The translations under genes were made by a program, and so were the position numbers. From NCBI GenBank assembly GCA_003242115.1, contig QBMP01000033.1, forward strand, positions 5,815 to 17,861: 12,047 nucleotides of DNA, read 5' to 3'. The notes beneath the pieces are model-generated. The model did not search any database, had not been told where the DNA came from, and was given only the letters and a program-made list of their open reading frames with translations. This document shows positions 6,173 to 12,047 of the stretch, one piece after another; positions within the stretch are counted from its first letter, which is position 1; each line of letters begins with the position of its first letter. The DNA comes from Phormidesmis priestleyi. Lineage in GTDB: Bacteria > Cyanobacteriota > Cyanobacteriia > Phormidesmidales > Phormidesmidaceae.

Positions 6173-7072
6173 CTATATATACTTCTGCAACAGCAAAGCC
6201 AACTTTTGCTTAGTGGCAGGTGGCACTTTATCTAGCGGCGCGATAATGGCGTACTTTAGCGCCGAATGCGCTTCCGATTCGGGCGGATTTTCGCTGAGTT
6301 CGCGAACAACGGCTTGAATCACCTTCTGGGCATTGACGGCATTCTTTTGCAAGTTGCCAATCACCATTTCCACCGTCACATTGTCATGGTCAGAATGCCA
6401 GCAGTCGTAGTCAGTCACCATTGCGAGAGTGGCGTAGGCGATTTCGGCTTCTCTAGCCAGCTTGGCTTCGGGCAAATTCGTCATGCCAATCACGGTCGCA
6501 TCCCAACTGCGGTACAGATTGGATTCGGCCTTAGTCGAAAAAGCGGGGCCTTCCATACACACATAGGTGCCGCCGCGATGCAAGGTCACGCCCTCAAACT
6601 GCTGGCTTTCAACGGCATCGGCGAGCAGAGTGGCGAGCAGATCGCACACCGGGTTGCCAAAAGAAATATGGCCGACAATCCCTTCCCCAAAAAAGGTCGA
6701 AACTCGATTCTTGGTGCGATCAATAAACTGATCCGGCACCACCATATCCACCGGTTTGGCCTCAGCTTTGAGCGAACCTACCGCCGAAGCCGAAATCAAG
6801 TACTCCACACCCAGCGCCTTCATCGCATAGATATTCGCCCGAAAAGGCACCTCCGAAGGGGTAAGCGTATGCCCGCGACCGTGACGTGCCAAAAAAGCCA
6901 CCGGCACGCCATCGAGTTTGCCAGTAATCAGCGCATCTGACGGATCGCCAAAAGGCGTCTCTACCTTAATTTCTTTGACATCGCTAAGCGCCTCCATCTG
7001 ATAGAGGCCGCTGCCGCCAATGATGCCGATTTTTATGGGATGACCTGCCAGATACTCCATCATTTTTTCCAT
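6173..7072 (-). CDS. mtnP: S-methyl-5'-thioadenosine phosphorylase
   Basis: MtnP splits methylthioadenosine with phosphate into adenine and 5-methylthioribose 1-phosphate, the entry to methionine salvage from polyamine and other SAM-derived by-products; it acts in the cytoplasm. The 299-residue protein carries the PNP/MTAP phosphate site GGSGLY (19-24) and RHGRGH (63-68), then EGPAFST (174-180), [15 protein letters not shown] (196-210) and TDYDCW (220-225). The two Asp of the last motif (221 and 223) recognise the 6-amino group of adenine, which points to MTA rather than inosine-type substrates. I chose ATG 7072 over an adjacent TTG; ATG at 7063 or 7060 is also possible. No Shine-Dalgarno is seen, and a triplicated 14 bp repeat occupies the leader just upstream. 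Confidence 0.92.
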   Translation of the reverse strand: MEKMMEYLAGHPIKIGIIGGSGLYQMEALSDVKEIKVETPFGDPSDALITGKLDGVPVAFLARHGRGHTLTPSEVPFRANIYAMKALGVEYLISASAVGSLKAEAKPVDMVVPDQFIDRTKNRVSTFFGEGIVGHISFGNPVCDLLATLLADAVESQQFEGVTLHRGGTYVCMEGPAFSTKAESNLYRSWDATVIGMTNLPEAKLAREAEIAYATLAMVTDYDCWHSDHDNVTVEMVIGNLQKNAVNAQKVIQAVVRELSENPPESEAHSALKYAIIAPLDKVPPATKQKLALLLQKYI

Positions 7073-7079
7073 CAATTTT

Positions 7080-7121
7080 TCTTTTGGGACTGTTCTTTCG
7101 GGACTATTCTTTTGGGACTGT
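7080..7121. repeat. 14 bp unit repeated three times in the mtnP leader
   Basis: TCTTTTGGGACTGT, TCTTTCGGGACTAT, TCTTTTGGGACTGT follow each other, with copies one and three identical. The array ends eight bases from the mtnP start, so it occupies the place where a ribosome site would normally lie. Confidence 0.85.
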
Positions 7122-7190
7122 CAAGAGGAATTCTACCGCCCACATCTGCCCTTAAAACAGATCGGCGCAAAATGTTTTTTGCTTTAAGCG

Positions 7191-7242
7191 CCTTACGCTA
7201 ACGAACTCTCTGCCGAACTCTCTGCCGAACTCCCTTACGCTA
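7191..7242. repeat. Compound repeat: 12 bp tandem unit between two copies of CCTTACGCTA
   Basis: GAACTCTCTGCC occurs twice perfectly (7203-7214, 7215-7226) and starts a third time (GAACTCCC). The block is bracketed by CCTTACGCTA at 7191-7200 and 7233-7242. It lies in the gene-free stretch between mtnP and the Tab2 gene. Confidence 0.8.
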
Positions 7243-7355
7243 CTGAGCCTAGCTAGGCGCTGCGAATGTCATTGAGCTTTGCTCAGACCGGGTTCTGTCT
7301 GTCGTTAGCGGATATGTGTTGGCTGGTCACGCTAGGTGTCGTCGCGGGTGGGACA

Positions 7356-7371
7356 AGTGCTTAAGTGCTTA
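7356..7371. repeat. 8 bp tandem duplication across the Tab2 stop codon
   Basis: AGTGCTTA is repeated twice. The TAA stop of the Tab2 gene (7361-7363 on the minus strand) lies in the first copy. Confidence 0.6.
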
Positions 7372-8230
7372 CAGCCGCAATCTGTTTGCTAGCGGTGGAG
7401 CGCATTAGCCAGAGGCCGGTGTAGGTCATTCCCGACTCATCGGGCTGAACTAGCAAAAAGTGCAGTCCCTGAGCGGCTTGCTTGCGCTCCGTAAAGGTGC
7501 GCGCTGCTCCAGCCACATCGCTATCTTCAAAGGTGGCCAAAATCCAGCGATCGCTCAGTCCCGCTTCTAGCAGTAAGCCATGCGGTGCCCCGGCGATATA
7601 TTGCAGCATTACCGGCTGCACCGATTGCAGCCACTGAGATAGCGCCATCGACTGCCGCCCGCCGTTGATAATTACGCCCGGAATCAGCAGCGTACTGGGC
7701 AAGCCTAAGCTCACTGGGTTCAGATCCGCTGGAATAGAGCTGATTGGGATTGGCTCCTGCTCTAGTCGCATCAAACCATTGGAGCCGATGGCCGCAAACT
7801 GCCACTGTTCGCCCATTAAGTAATCGGCAATCGGATTGGGGGCAGGTCGATCTATCGCGATGGGGTCGTAGGCGTCAGGGACATAGTTCGTCAGGGTCGG
7901 GTACCAAACGGCTCGCTCTCGCAGCCACTGCTTGAGCGTGGGCACTTCTCTAGTCGGGCGCACTTCTATGGGCAGCTCTCGGCAAGCGACTTCTACCAAG
8001 CTGACGGTCTGCGGACGAAAAATTTCGATATAAGACGGCCAGCCACCCGCGCGATCGCCCGCAATCTGTAGCTGTTTGCGCACCCAGGGCGCACTCACTT
8101 CCCGCTGCGGGCAAAATTCACCATAGGTAAACGTCATCTGTGGATCGCAAATCAATAGCTCCCAGAGCGGGCTACCAGACGGATCTTGTAGGGGGCGACG
8201 ATAGAAGTCAAGTTGCCAGGAACGGTGCAT
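7361..8230 (-). CDS. Tab2/Atab2-family RNA-binding protein
   Basis: This 289-residue protein is of the Tab2/Atab2 (DUF1092) family, found in oxygenic phototrophs. In Chlamydomonas and Arabidopsis, members bind RNA and are needed for translation of photosystem I core (psaB) and other photosystem mRNAs; the cyanobacterial role is inferred. Recognisable family blocks are WQLDFYRRPLQD (5-16), PLWELLICDP (21-30), the 'PSYIEIFRPQTVSLVEVACRELPIEVRPTREV' region (65-96), LMGEQWQFAAI (138-148), and the C-terminal block GLHFLLVQPDESGMTYTGLWL. The start ATG at 8230 sits on the conserved first motif; no strong Shine-Dalgarno is seen. It is divergent from avtA across an 80 bp gap that must hold both promoters. 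An 8 bp duplication overlaps its stop. Confidence 0.9.
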   Translation of the reverse strand: MHRSWQLDFYRRPLQDPSGSPLWELLICDPQMTFTYGEFCPQREVSAPWVRKQLQIAGDRAGGWPSYIEIFRPQTVSLVEVACRELPIEVRPTREVPTLKQWLRERAVWYPTLTNYVPDAYDPIAIDRPAPNPIADYLMGEQWQFAAIGSNGLMRLEQEPIPISSIPADLNPVSLGLPSTLLIPGVIINGGRQSMALSQWLQSVQPVMLQYIAGAPHGLLLEAGLSDRWILATFEDSDVAGAARTFTERKQAAQGLHFLLVQPDESGMTYTGLWLMRSTASKQIAAVST

Positions 8231-8310
8231 AGGTAAGTCAGATAGAGGTTATATTTGATCGAACAGGCCATGCCCAGTAGGCCGTAAACACATGGACACC
8301 CTGATCAATC

Positions 8311-9627
8311 ATGATTCCTGCCCTTACTCAGTTCGGCGATCGCATGTCTCACCTAACCGGGGTGCGCGCGATTATGAAAGACATTATCGAAACGCTGAAC
8401 GCGAGTAAGGCGTCAAGCGAGCAAAAGGAATTCATTAACCTCAGTGCCGGTAACCCGGTAATTTTGCCAGAAGTTGAACAGCTTTGGCGCGATTGTACAG
8501 CAGAGTTGCTAGCTAGCAAAGAATATGGCGAAGTCGTTTGCAGGTACGGCGCTAGCCAGGGCTACGAGCCCTTCATTGAAGCCGTGCGTGATGACTTTAA
8601 CCAGCGCTACGGCCTCAGCTTAACCTCACGCAATATTTTGGTCACGCCCGGTAGCCAAAACCTTTATTTTTTGGCCGCCAATGCCCTCGGTGGCTACAGC
8701 AGCAGCGGCCAGCTCAAAGATATCGTCTTGCCTCTTAGCCCTGACTATACTGGTTACGGCGGCGTCACGCTCTATCCTGAAGCTGTCAAAGCCTACCGCC
8801 CCTTCATCGAACTCGGCAGCGATTCGCACTCCTTTAAGTACCGCCCCGACTTTGACCAGCTAGAAATTGACGACAACACCGGCTTTGTCCTCTTCTCACG
8901 GCCCTGCAATCCTACCGGCAACGTGATTACGGCCAGCGAAGTGCAGGGCATCGTCGATTTGGCTACGCCCTATAATGTGCCTGTTTTCATTGACTCCGCC
9001 TACGCCCCGCCATTCCCAGCGCTCAATTTCACTGAAATGACGCCCATATTCGGGCCTAATATCGTCCACTGCATCAGTTTGTCTAAAGCGGGCCTGCCGG
9101 GTGAGCGGGTAGGCATTGCCATTGGCGACGAAAAAATCATCCAGATTTTAGAAGCCTTTCAAACGAACCTGTGCATTCACTCTAGTCGCTATGGTCAAGC
9201 GATCGCAGCGCTAGCCATTCGCAGCGGAGCTTTGGCCGATATTTCGATCAATGTGATTCGGCCTCACTATCAGGGCAAATTCGCGGTGCTAGAAGACGCC
9301 CTCACCCGCTACATGCCAAATGAAGTCCCTTGGCGCTTGCACCGAGGCGAAGGCGCGATTTTTGCTTGGCTGTGGTTTGAAGATCTGCCCATGAGCGACT
9401 GGGACTTTTACAATGAGCTGAAGAAATATGGCGTGATTATTGTACCGGGAAGTCCGTTTTTCCCTGGGCTACAAAATAGCCTCAAAGGTGAAGATTGGCC
9501 GCACATGCATCAGTGCTTCCGCATCAGCCTGACCGCGACAGACGAGCAGCTTGTGAGCGCTTTGAAGCATCTAGCCACGCTGACCAATCAGGTGTATTCC
9601 GTGAAGCCGATGATGGCAGCGGTGTAA
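8311..9627 (+). CDS. avtA: Valine--pyruvate aminotransferase
   Basis: AvtA is a PLP-dependent fold type I aminotransferase that exchanges the amino group between valine and pyruvate, linking branched-chain amino acids and alanine in the cytoplasm. The 438-residue protein shows SAGNPV (45-50), YG--QGYEPFIEAVRDDF (79-96), the PCNPTGN motif (198-204), FIDSAYAPPFP (227-237) with the PLP-ring Asp228 and Tyr231, SLSKAGLPGERVGIA (256-270) with Schiff-base Lys259 and phosphate-binding Arg266, and the carboxylate-binding Arg404 in QCFRISL. The first ATG at 8311 keeps the FGDRMSHLTGVRAIM head that parallels the start of Escherichia coli AvtA; ATG 8344 would remove part of it. Its stop overlaps the start of rimM (TAATG), indicating translational coupling. 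Confidence 0.88.
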   Translation: MIPALTQFGDRMSHLTGVRAIMKDIIETLNASKASSEQKEFINLSAGNPVILPEVEQLWRDCTAELLASKEYGEVVCRYGASQGYEPFIEAVRDDFNQRYGLSLTSRNILVTPGSQNLYFLAANALGGYSSSGQLKDIVLPLSPDYTGYGGVTLYPEAVKAYRPFIELGSDSHSFKYRPDFDQLEIDDNTGFVLFSRPCNPTGNVITASEVQGIVDLATPYNVPVFIDSAYAPPFPALNFTEMTPIFGPNIVHCISLSKAGLPGERVGIAIGDEKIIQILEAFQTNLCIHSSRYGQAIAALAIRSGALADISINVIRPHYQGKFAVLEDALTRYMPNEVPWRLHRGEGAIFAWLWFEDLPMSDWDFYNELKKYGVIIVPGSPFFPGLQNSLKGEDWPHMHQCFRISLTATDEQLVSALKHLATLTNQVYSVKPMMAAV

Positions 9628-10373
9628 TGGTAATGCCTAGTGAAGCAGCAAATGAATCTCTCAAGCAAAAGCCAGACTGGCTAGTAATCGGGCGCATTGT
9701 CGGGGCGCATGGCTTAAATGGCCATGTAAAAGTGTATCCAGAGAGCGATTTTCCTGAGCGCTTTACCAAACCGGGCGATCGCTGGCTCAAAAAACCTCAT
9801 AGCGAACTCACGCTCATCCGCATTACCAGCGGTCGCTTTTTAGACGGCAAAAATCAGTATCTAGTCAAGCTCGAAGGCATTGACCATCGCGATCAGGCCG
9901 AAGATTTGAGAGCGGCTGAATTGCTAGTGCCAAAGAGCGATCGCCTCCGGCTCAACCCCGGCGAATTTCATGTTTCCGACTTAATCGGCCTCAATGTATA
10001 CCTGCAAACCGATCAAAGCCTGCTCGGCACCGTCACCGACCTATTCACAATGGGCCACGACATGCTAGAAGTTACGCTAGCCGAGCAACCTACAGAAAAA
10101 ATCACCCCAACCGCTGAGACGACAGACCCGTCAGAGTCAGCGCCGGAACCCAACTCGGAACCCACCATAGAAACAGCGCCAATCAAAGACACCTCTCATC
10201 CCTCAATTCGAGCCAAAGCCGCAGGCAAGCTCAAACGTCAGGCTAGACGTAGAAATAAGCCCAAAGCGCCAAAAACCTTACTCATTCCCTTTGTAGAAGC
10301 CATTGTCCCAGTCGTAGATATTGCTAAAGGTCGAATCGAAATTACGCCACCACCAGGGTTAGTTGATCTATAA
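9627..10373 (+). CDS. rimM: Ribosome maturation factor RimM with an internal charged insert
   Basis: RimM assists maturation of the 30S subunit head, binding r-protein S19. The N-terminal RimM barrel (about 16-105) begins LVIGRIVGAHGLNGHVKV and includes FLDGKNQYLVKLEGIDHRDQAEDLR. The C-terminal PRC-barrel begins EFHVSDLIGLNVYL (113-126) and continues GTVTDLFTMGHDMLEVTL. It is then interrupted at about residues 153-216 by a low-complexity segment, first acidic and Pro/Glu/Thr-rich, then strongly basic (KLKRQARRRNKPKAPK). It resumes with the conserved end LLIPFVEAIVPVVDIAKGRIEI. Total length is 248 against about 170-180 usually. The ATG at 9627 overlaps the avtA stop; the frame is open further upstream inside avtA, but that part is not RimM-like. 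The second Met at 9633 is another possible start. Confidence 0.92.
   Translation: MVMPSEAANESLKQKPDWLVIGRIVGAHGLNGHVKVYPESDFPERFTKPGDRWLKKPHSELTLIRITSGRFLDGKNQYLVKLEGIDHRDQAEDLRAAELLVPKSDRLRLNPGEFHVSDLIGLNVYLQTDQSLLGTVTDLFTMGHDMLEVTLAEQPTEKITPTAETTDPSESAPEPNSEPTIETAPIKDTSHPSIRAKAAGKLKRQARRRNKPKAPKTLLIPFVEAIVPVVDIAKGRIEITPPPGLVDL
10144..10167. repeat. 12 bp imperfect tandem duplication in the rimM insert
   Basis: CGGAACCCAACT is followed by CGGAACCCACCA, giving EPNSEPT in the acidic half of the RimM insert. The unit length is a multiple of three. Confidence 0.65.
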
Positions 10374-10446
10374 AGTTGCTTTTATTGAAGGGACTCTCTA
10401 ACCCTTTCGCTAAGATAAATTCAGATAGTTGTTTAGGTGAGCGACC

Positions 10447-11082
10447 ATGTATCTAATAGAGGCTCCTCCAAAACCAGTGGGCGAAAAGCGCGTTGCCTTT
10501 CACAACCTTGAGTGGCAAGCGTTCAAGCAAATTCAGCAGCTATTGAGTAAGCACACTAAAGCTCACTTTAGCTACGACAGCGGCGTTCTGGAAATTACCA
10601 TGCCTCTTGAAAGTCACGAACGCTCGGCGCGATTAATCGAACTTTTTGTCAGAATCTTAGTCGTCGAAATGGGCCTGATGATTAAAACGATGGGTTCGAC
10701 TACGCTAGATCGCGAGGATTTGCTTAAAAGCGCTGAGCCAGACAACGGCTACTACATTCAAAACTTTGATTTGGTGGCCGATCACACGGTGAATTTAGAC
10801 GTTGATCCCGCACCTGATCTGATAGTGGAAGTTGACATTACAAACACAGATCTCAACAAAAACTTACTGTATGCAGGGTTGGGGGTACCTGAGTTTTGGC
10901 GGTTTAATGGGCGAGAATGGCGAATTTTGTGCTTGCAAGATGGGGCGTATGTGGAGTGCGATCAATCCCCCACCTTTCCCATTGTTCAAAAGTCAGATCT
11001 CTACCAGTTTTTAGAAACCGCCCTACTAAACGAGGTAGCCGCCGAAATTAACTTTCGGCAATGGGTACGAGAGCATCTGTAG
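10447..11082 (+). CDS. Uma2-family (DUF820) putative endonuclease
   Basis: This is a second Uma2/DUF820 protein, 211 residues and only distantly similar to the one at 5611. The fold's landmarks are present: 'DSGVLEITMPLESHERSARLIELFVRIL' (44-71), then the putative active site Asp124 in PAPDLIVEVD, Glu128 and Lys138 (TDLNKNL), followed by YAGLGVPEFWRFNG (142-155), where family members read 'Y..lGVpEyWry'. It has a longer N-terminus and a helical tail. ATG 10447 is preceded by AGGTGAG about 7 nt upstream. It lies 73 bp after rimM; AAGGG/CCCTT in that gap could form a weak hairpin separating the units. Whether it takes part in any host process is unknown. Confidence 0.88.
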   Translation: MYLIEAPPKPVGEKRVAFHNLEWQAFKQIQQLLSKHTKAHFSYDSGVLEITMPLESHERSARLIELFVRILVVEMGLMIKTMGSTTLDREDLLKSAEPDNGYYIQNFDLVADHTVNLDVDPAPDLIVEVDITNTDLNKNLLYAGLGVPEFWRFNGREWRILCLQDGAYVECDQSPTFPIVQKSDLYQFLETALLNEVAAEINFRQWVREHL

Positions 11083-11149
11083 CAGTGTTTAACGCCCAAG
11101 ATGTCTTCTTTCATAAAATTCAAGTCATAATCATAGCTAGACTGTCTAA

Positions 11150-11377
11150 ATGAATAGCGCTATGGGCATTGTGTCTAACGAATGGCAATTACAAGAAGCG
11201 AAAAACAAGTTTAGCCAACTGGTCAAAGCCGCAGACGAAGGTGTTCCTCAGTTCATTACGGTTCGCGGCAAACAAACGGCTGTCATTTTGTCGGCAGCAG
11301 AGTATAAAAAGCTAATTCGCCCCTCAGTACCACAGTCATCAACGCTTTTAATGCCGATTTTGGATGATGATGAGTAG
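11150..11377 (+). CDS. Phd/YefM-family antitoxin, C-terminally truncated by TAG
   Basis: The 75-residue product has the Phd/YefM DNA-binding fold: WQLQEAKNKFSQLVKAADEG (12-31), PQFITVRGKQTAVILSAAEYKKL (33-55). Such antitoxins repress their own operon with the N-terminal domain and neutralise a toxin with the C-terminal tail. The tail appears cut. After TAG at 11375-11377 the same frame continues for 14 sense codons to TGA 11420-11422 and reads LFERNPDTGRDIEL, which is the usual ending of this antitoxin type. The toxin that should follow is reduced to a 3' remnant. ATG 11150 and ATG 11162 are both possible starts, and no Shine-Dalgarno is evident. The protein may still bind DNA but probably no longer guards a toxin. 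Confidence 0.85.
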   Translation: MNSAMGIVSNEWQLQEAKNKFSQLVKAADEGVPQFITVRGKQTAVILSAAEYKKLIRPSVPQSSTLLMPILDDDE

Positions 11378-11422
11378 TTATTTGAAAGAAATCCTGATAC
11401 AGGTAGAGATATTGAGCTGTGA
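11378..11422 (+). pseudogene. Detached C-terminal tail of the Phd-type antitoxin
   Basis: Directly after the TAG, and in the same frame, are 14 codons reading LFERNPDTGRDIEL followed by TGA. The 'FER--DTGRDIEL' ending is typical of Phd-family antitoxins with a PIN partner. This indicates that the TAG is a nonsense change in a once longer gene. Confidence 0.6.
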
Positions 11423-11499
11423 CGACCCGAAATGTGGGAGATTTCAGACGCTGCTCTGAAGCATTAGAGATTTTTGATCCATTTCAGATCGATACGTAG
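11419..11499 (+). pseudogene. 3' remnant of a VapC-like PIN-domain toxin gene
   Basis: A frame overlapping the antitoxin's old TGA (GTG at 11419, GTGA overlap) reads VTTRNVGDFRRCSEALEIFD and then PFQIDT before TAG 11497-11499. 'TRNVxDF....LEIFNPF' is the characteristic C-terminal strand and tail of VapC/PIN toxins. Complete toxins of this kind have about 125-140 residues, so roughly the first 80% is missing, including the acidic active-site residues. The remnant is joined to the antitoxin at the point where the intact toxin gene would begin, which fits a single internal deletion. Confidence 0.6.
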
Positions 11500-11512
11500 T
11501 GCAAAAATAAGC

Positions 11513-12047
11513 TTAGCTACCCGTTGGTTGGCTGGATTCAACAATGTTATCGGCTGTATTCATTTTTTTTCGTAGGCGCGCGAGCATAAATTCATCTTCT
11601 ACTCGCTGCTCTTGATAGCTACGCTGCCAAACCGGCGAACCGGGCTGATTGCGAATTAAGTTGATGCGCTTGGCGGTAGCGGCTTTAAAGCCTGCGACAA
11701 AGGCATTCAGCAGTCTTGGTTTGCGGCTAGTAATATCAAAGTCAGGGCGATCTTCTTGAACAAGAATAAGCGCATGTAGAGCATCCGGAACAATCACCCA
11801 CTGACCTAAGGTAATGCCTCGGCAGCTAGCAGCTAACAGCAGCTCATCGGACACAATTTTAGATAAGACACTCGACAAAGATTTGGGCAGTAACTTTTCA
11901 GGCTCTGTCTCTAAGTTTTCCTCTAAGCCTTTCTCTGGTTTTTTTACAGCAACCTTTTCTATCTGCGAATGGGCTGTCGAAGTTTCCTCAACAGCAGCAC
12001 TCTCTAAGTAATTATTCTGTGAGTCAAACAGATTGCTGCCGCTGTGA
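11513..12047 (-). CDS. Y1 (IS200/RAYT-like) transposase-derived protein, 5' end outside the window
   Basis: The frame is open from the stop at 11513 to the right edge (177 visible residues), so the N-terminus is not seen; a TTG at 11878 is unlikely to be the true start. The visible part aligns by eye with Y1/REP-associated tyrosine transposases: RGITLGQWVIVPDALHALIL corresponds to the 'WVIMPNHxHGII' HUH strand, then LLNAFVAGFKAATAKRINLI, then PGSPVWQRSYQEQRVEDE and LARLRKKMNTADN. In this copy the first HUH His is Ala, and the 'RIRxYIxxNP' helix that carries the catalytic Tyr reads RLRKKMNTADN without Tyr. Upstream is a ~40-residue Glu/Lys-rich linker. Catalysis therefore looks lost, and the gene may be decaying or repurposed. 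Confidence 0.75.
   Translation of the reverse strand, partial: HSGSNLFDSQNNYLESAAVEETSTAHSQIEKVAVKKPEKGLEENLETEPEKLLPKSLSSVLSKIVSDELLLAASCRGITLGQWVIVPDALHALILVQEDRPDFDITSRKPRLLNAFVAGFKAATAKRINLIRNQPGSPVWQRSYQEQRVEDEFMLARLRKKMNTADNIVESSQPTGS

Larger units (their letters stand above)
2269..9944. repeat. Sixteen dispersed HIP1 octamers (GCGATCGC)
   Basis: Copies start at 2269, 2708, 3180, 3692, 3832, 5506, 5524, 5879, 6095, 6133, 7547, 8051, 8336, 9199, 9775 and 9937, nearly all inside genes. HIP1 is a hallmark of many cyanobacterial genomes. None occurs in the first 2268 or the last 2103 bases, nor between 3840 and 5505. Confidence 0.95.

Noticed and set aside
6266..6940. 224-codon + strand ORF antisense to mtnP
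   Set aside because: His/Arg-rich shadow of a clearly real enzyme gene on the other strand.
9495..9626. N-terminal extension of RimM into avtA
   Set aside because: The extra 44 residues are avtA sequence read in another frame; RimM homology begins after the ATG that overlaps the avtA stop.
11814..12011. 65-codon + strand ORF at the right edge
   Set aside because: Ser/Thr-rich shadow of the Glu/Lys-rich linker of the transposase-like gene on the other strand.
1..12047. CRISPR array, tRNA, rRNA, insertion-sequence ends or phage attachment site
   Set aside because: No regularly spaced repeats, cloverleaf, rRNA-like stretch or paired terminal inverted repeats were seen; the tandem duplications are too short and too different to be a CRISPR.

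Overview
The window looks like chromosomal DNA of a cyanobacterium. It holds a Tab2/Atab2-family gene, a SigG-like ECF sigma factor, two Uma2-family genes (a family greatly expanded in cyanobacteria), and 16 copies of the cyanobacterial octamer GCGATCGC (HIP1), all between 2269 and 9944. The abundance of short tandem duplications and the moderate GC content suggest a Leptolyngbya-like lineage, but that is a guess.

Left part (1-2506, + strand): the 3' end of an ABC-2 type permease, an AT-rich terminator hairpin, a gene-free leader with repeats, a SigG-like sigma factor with a ~120-residue low-complexity head, and a second complete ABC-2 permease. The two permeases are probably partners of one exporter with the sigma gene between them.

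Middle (2507-6172): convergent to the second permease is a - strand pair, an SDR oxidoreductase followed by QueF (queuosine pathway). A ~790 bp stretch with little coding follows. It holds a 65-residue small ORF with a perfect AGGAGG on the - strand, an 18 bp palindrome, a + strand terminator-like hairpin with no gene in front of it, and a 42-codon leader ORF. Then come a fatty-acid hydroxylase/sterol desaturase-type membrane enzyme and a Uma2 protein.

Right-centre (6173-10373): MtnP (methionine salvage) and Tab2 on the - strand, then avtA and rimM on the + strand joined by a TAATG stop/start overlap. RimM carries a ~64-residue charged insert in its C-terminal domain.

Right end (10447-12047): a second Uma2 gene, then the wreck of a Phd/VapC-type toxin-antitoxin module. 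The antitoxin has an in-frame TAG near its end, the family-typical C-terminal tail is still readable beyond it, and only the last ~26 codons of a PIN toxin survive. The window ends inside a Y1 (IS200/RAYT-like) transposase-derived gene. It has lost one HUH histidine and the helical catalytic tyrosine and carries a charged linker, so it is either decaying or domesticated.

I found no complete undescribed system. The most informative signals are the collapsed toxin-antitoxin locus, the catalytically dead Y1-transposase relative, and a recurring class of 8-18 bp tandem duplications. Nearly all copies inside genes have unit lengths divisible by three, while several intergenic ones do not.
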